Source: Clostridiales bacterium (GTDB lineage Bacteria > Bacillota > Clostridia > Christensenellales > Aristaeellaceae). From it: a stretch of DNA of 6,190 nucleotides. The position numbers and the translations under genes were made by a program. Below, in pieces: positions 5,468-6,190 of the stretch. Under the pieces are notes generated by a model. The model was given only the letters and a program-made list of their open reading frames with translations. It was not told the DNA's origin and did not search any database. The stretch covers positions 1-6,190 of the forward strand of contig JAAZAQ010000396.1 in the NCBI GenBank assembly GCA_012514225.1, in the 5' to 3' direction. The stretch's first letter is position 1; every line of letters starts with the position of its first letter.

Positions 5468-6190
5468 GTGATTGAGCTTCGCAACGTCAACTGGACGCTG
5501 CCGGAAGGGCAGGAAATCATCAGCGACCTGAGCCTCGCCATCCCCGGCGGCAAACTGACCGTGGTCACCGGGCCCAACGGCGGCGGCAAGACCACGCTGG
5601 CCAAACTCATCGCGGGTCTGGTCACCCCGACCTCCGGGCAGATTCTGCTGGACGGGCGGGACATCACCGGGCTGGACGTAACCCAGCGCGCGCGGCTGGG
5701 CATCAGCTACGGCTTCCAGACGCCGGTGCGCTTCAAGGGGCTGACAGTCCAGGGCTTGCTGGAGGCGGCGGCCGGCCGGCTCCTGAGCTTCGACGAGATG
5801 TGCGACCTGACCGGCAAGGTGGGGCTGTGCACGGCGGACTATGTGGACCGGGAGGTGGACGCCAGCCTGTCGGGCGGCGAAATCAAGCGCGTGGAAATCG
5901 CCTCCGTGCTGGCGCGGGGCACACGGGTGTCGATTTTCGACGAGCCGGAGGCCGGCATCGACATGTGGTCCTTCAACGGCCTGGTCGAGGTCTTCCGCAG
6001 CCTGAAACAGCAGGGGATGACCATGGTGGTCATTTCCCACCAGCAGCGGCTGATTGAGATTGCAGACGAAATCGTCGTGCTTTCCGGCGGCCATCTGCGC
6101 GACCAGGGGCCGCGCGAGCTGGTCATGCCGGGGCTGCTGGCGGGCGAGATTGCCGGGCACTGCCCGGTGGGCAGGAAGGTGGGCGCATGA
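5468..6190 (+). CDS. sufC: SufC-like Fe-S cluster assembly ATPase (minimal SUF/SMS type)
   Basis: Soluble ABC ATPase that is expected to work with a SufB/D-like scaffold in building iron-sulfur clusters, not in transport. It has 240 residues with a GTG start. Motifs: Walker A GPNGGGKTT at 35-43; Q-loop FQTP at 83-86; signature LSGGEIKRVEIAS at 134-146; Walker B VSIFDEP at 154-160; D-loop AGID at 162-165; switch histidine H191 in ISH. The features that separate it from transporter ATPases are RARLGISYGFQTPVRFKGLTV (75-95), SGGEIKRVEIA and EPEAGIDMWSF (159-169). These recall archaeal and anaerobe SufC (SmsC of the two-gene SMS system) more than E. coli SufC. A cysteine (C232) lies near the C-terminus. 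The stop overlaps a probable downstream start (ATGA), which fits the usual sufC-sufB order. The symbol reflects family; SmsC would be the stricter name. Confidence 0.88.
   Translation: MIELRNVNWTLPEGQEIISDLSLAIPGGKLTVVTGPNGGGKTTLAKLIAGLVTPTSGQILLDGRDITGLDVTQRARLGISYGFQTPVRFKGLTVQGLLEAAAGRLLSFDEMCDLTGKVGLCTADYVDREVDASLSGGEIKRVEIASVLARGTRVSIFDEPEAGIDMWSFNGLVEVFRSLKQQGMTMVVISHQQRLIEIADEIVVLSGGHLRDQGPRELVMPGLLAGEIAGHCPVGRKVGA
6173..6190 (+). other. Ribosome site and ATG of a probable next gene overlapping the stop
   Basis: AGGAAGG at 6173-6179 is followed seven bases later by ATG at 6187-6189, which overlaps the TGA stop of the SufC-like gene in the form ATGA. This is a standard translational coupling arrangement. 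Only the start codon is inside the window, so the product is unseen; a SufB/SufD-like scaffold is the expectation from known sufC operons. Confidence 0.55.

Noticed and set aside
5302..5703. N-terminal extension of the DMT transporter to an ATG at 5703
   Set aside because: The extra 134 residues have no EamA or membrane character, cross the predicted promoter and overlap the sufC-like coding region; the ATG at 5301 has a ribosome site and promoter.
5357..6160. Open frame of 267 codons on - opposite the SufC-like gene
   Set aside because: Antisense shadow of the well-supported SufC-like gene; no motif and atypical composition.

Overview
The window is high in GC, with dense genes, Shine-Dalgarno-type ribosome sites (for example GGAGG and AAGGAGA), sigma70-like promoters and short palindrome-rich intergenic blocks. 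The proteins (a Bacillus-type leucine dehydrogenase, a NatAB/YhaQP-like ABC exporter and a SufC-like ATPase of the minimal SUF/SMS type) point to an anaerobic Gram-positive bacterium. A high-GC member of the Clostridia, perhaps Oscillospiraceae-like, fits best. That assignment is inference from protein character and intergenic style; no rRNA or marker gene is present.

Layout from left to right: (1) the 3' part of a leucine/branched-chain amino acid dehydrogenase gene on +, 1-984. (2) A non-coding stretch, 985-1306, packed with six perfect or near-perfect palindromes, between convergent genes. (3) A GNAT acetyltransferase of the YhbS type on -, 1307-1996. (4) A short spacer with two strong hairpins, 1997-2124. 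(5) A two-gene ABC exporter operon on -: ATPase 3341-4258, then permease 2125-3354, overlapping by 14 bases. (6) A 122-base regulatory spacer with a good promoter and two abutting palindromes. (7) An EamA/DMT-family transporter on -, 4381-5301. (8) A divergent promoter region, 5302-5467. (9) A complete SufC-like ATPase gene on +, 5468-6190, whose stop codon overlaps an ATG that is probably the start of the next gene, expected to be a SufB/D-like scaffold.

The genes do not form one pathway. They are separate small transcription units: amino acid oxidation/assimilation, an acetyltransferase of unknown substrate, an ion or drug type exporter, a metabolite exporter, and the start of an iron-sulfur cluster assembly operon. 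I see no CRISPR array, tRNA, rRNA, transposase, phage gene or toxin-antitoxin pair, and no clearly novel multi-gene system. The most interesting items are the intergenic palindrome array, the two-palindrome operator candidate before the ABC operon, the 14-base palindrome inside the DMT promoter spacer, and the SMS-type character of the SufC-like gene.
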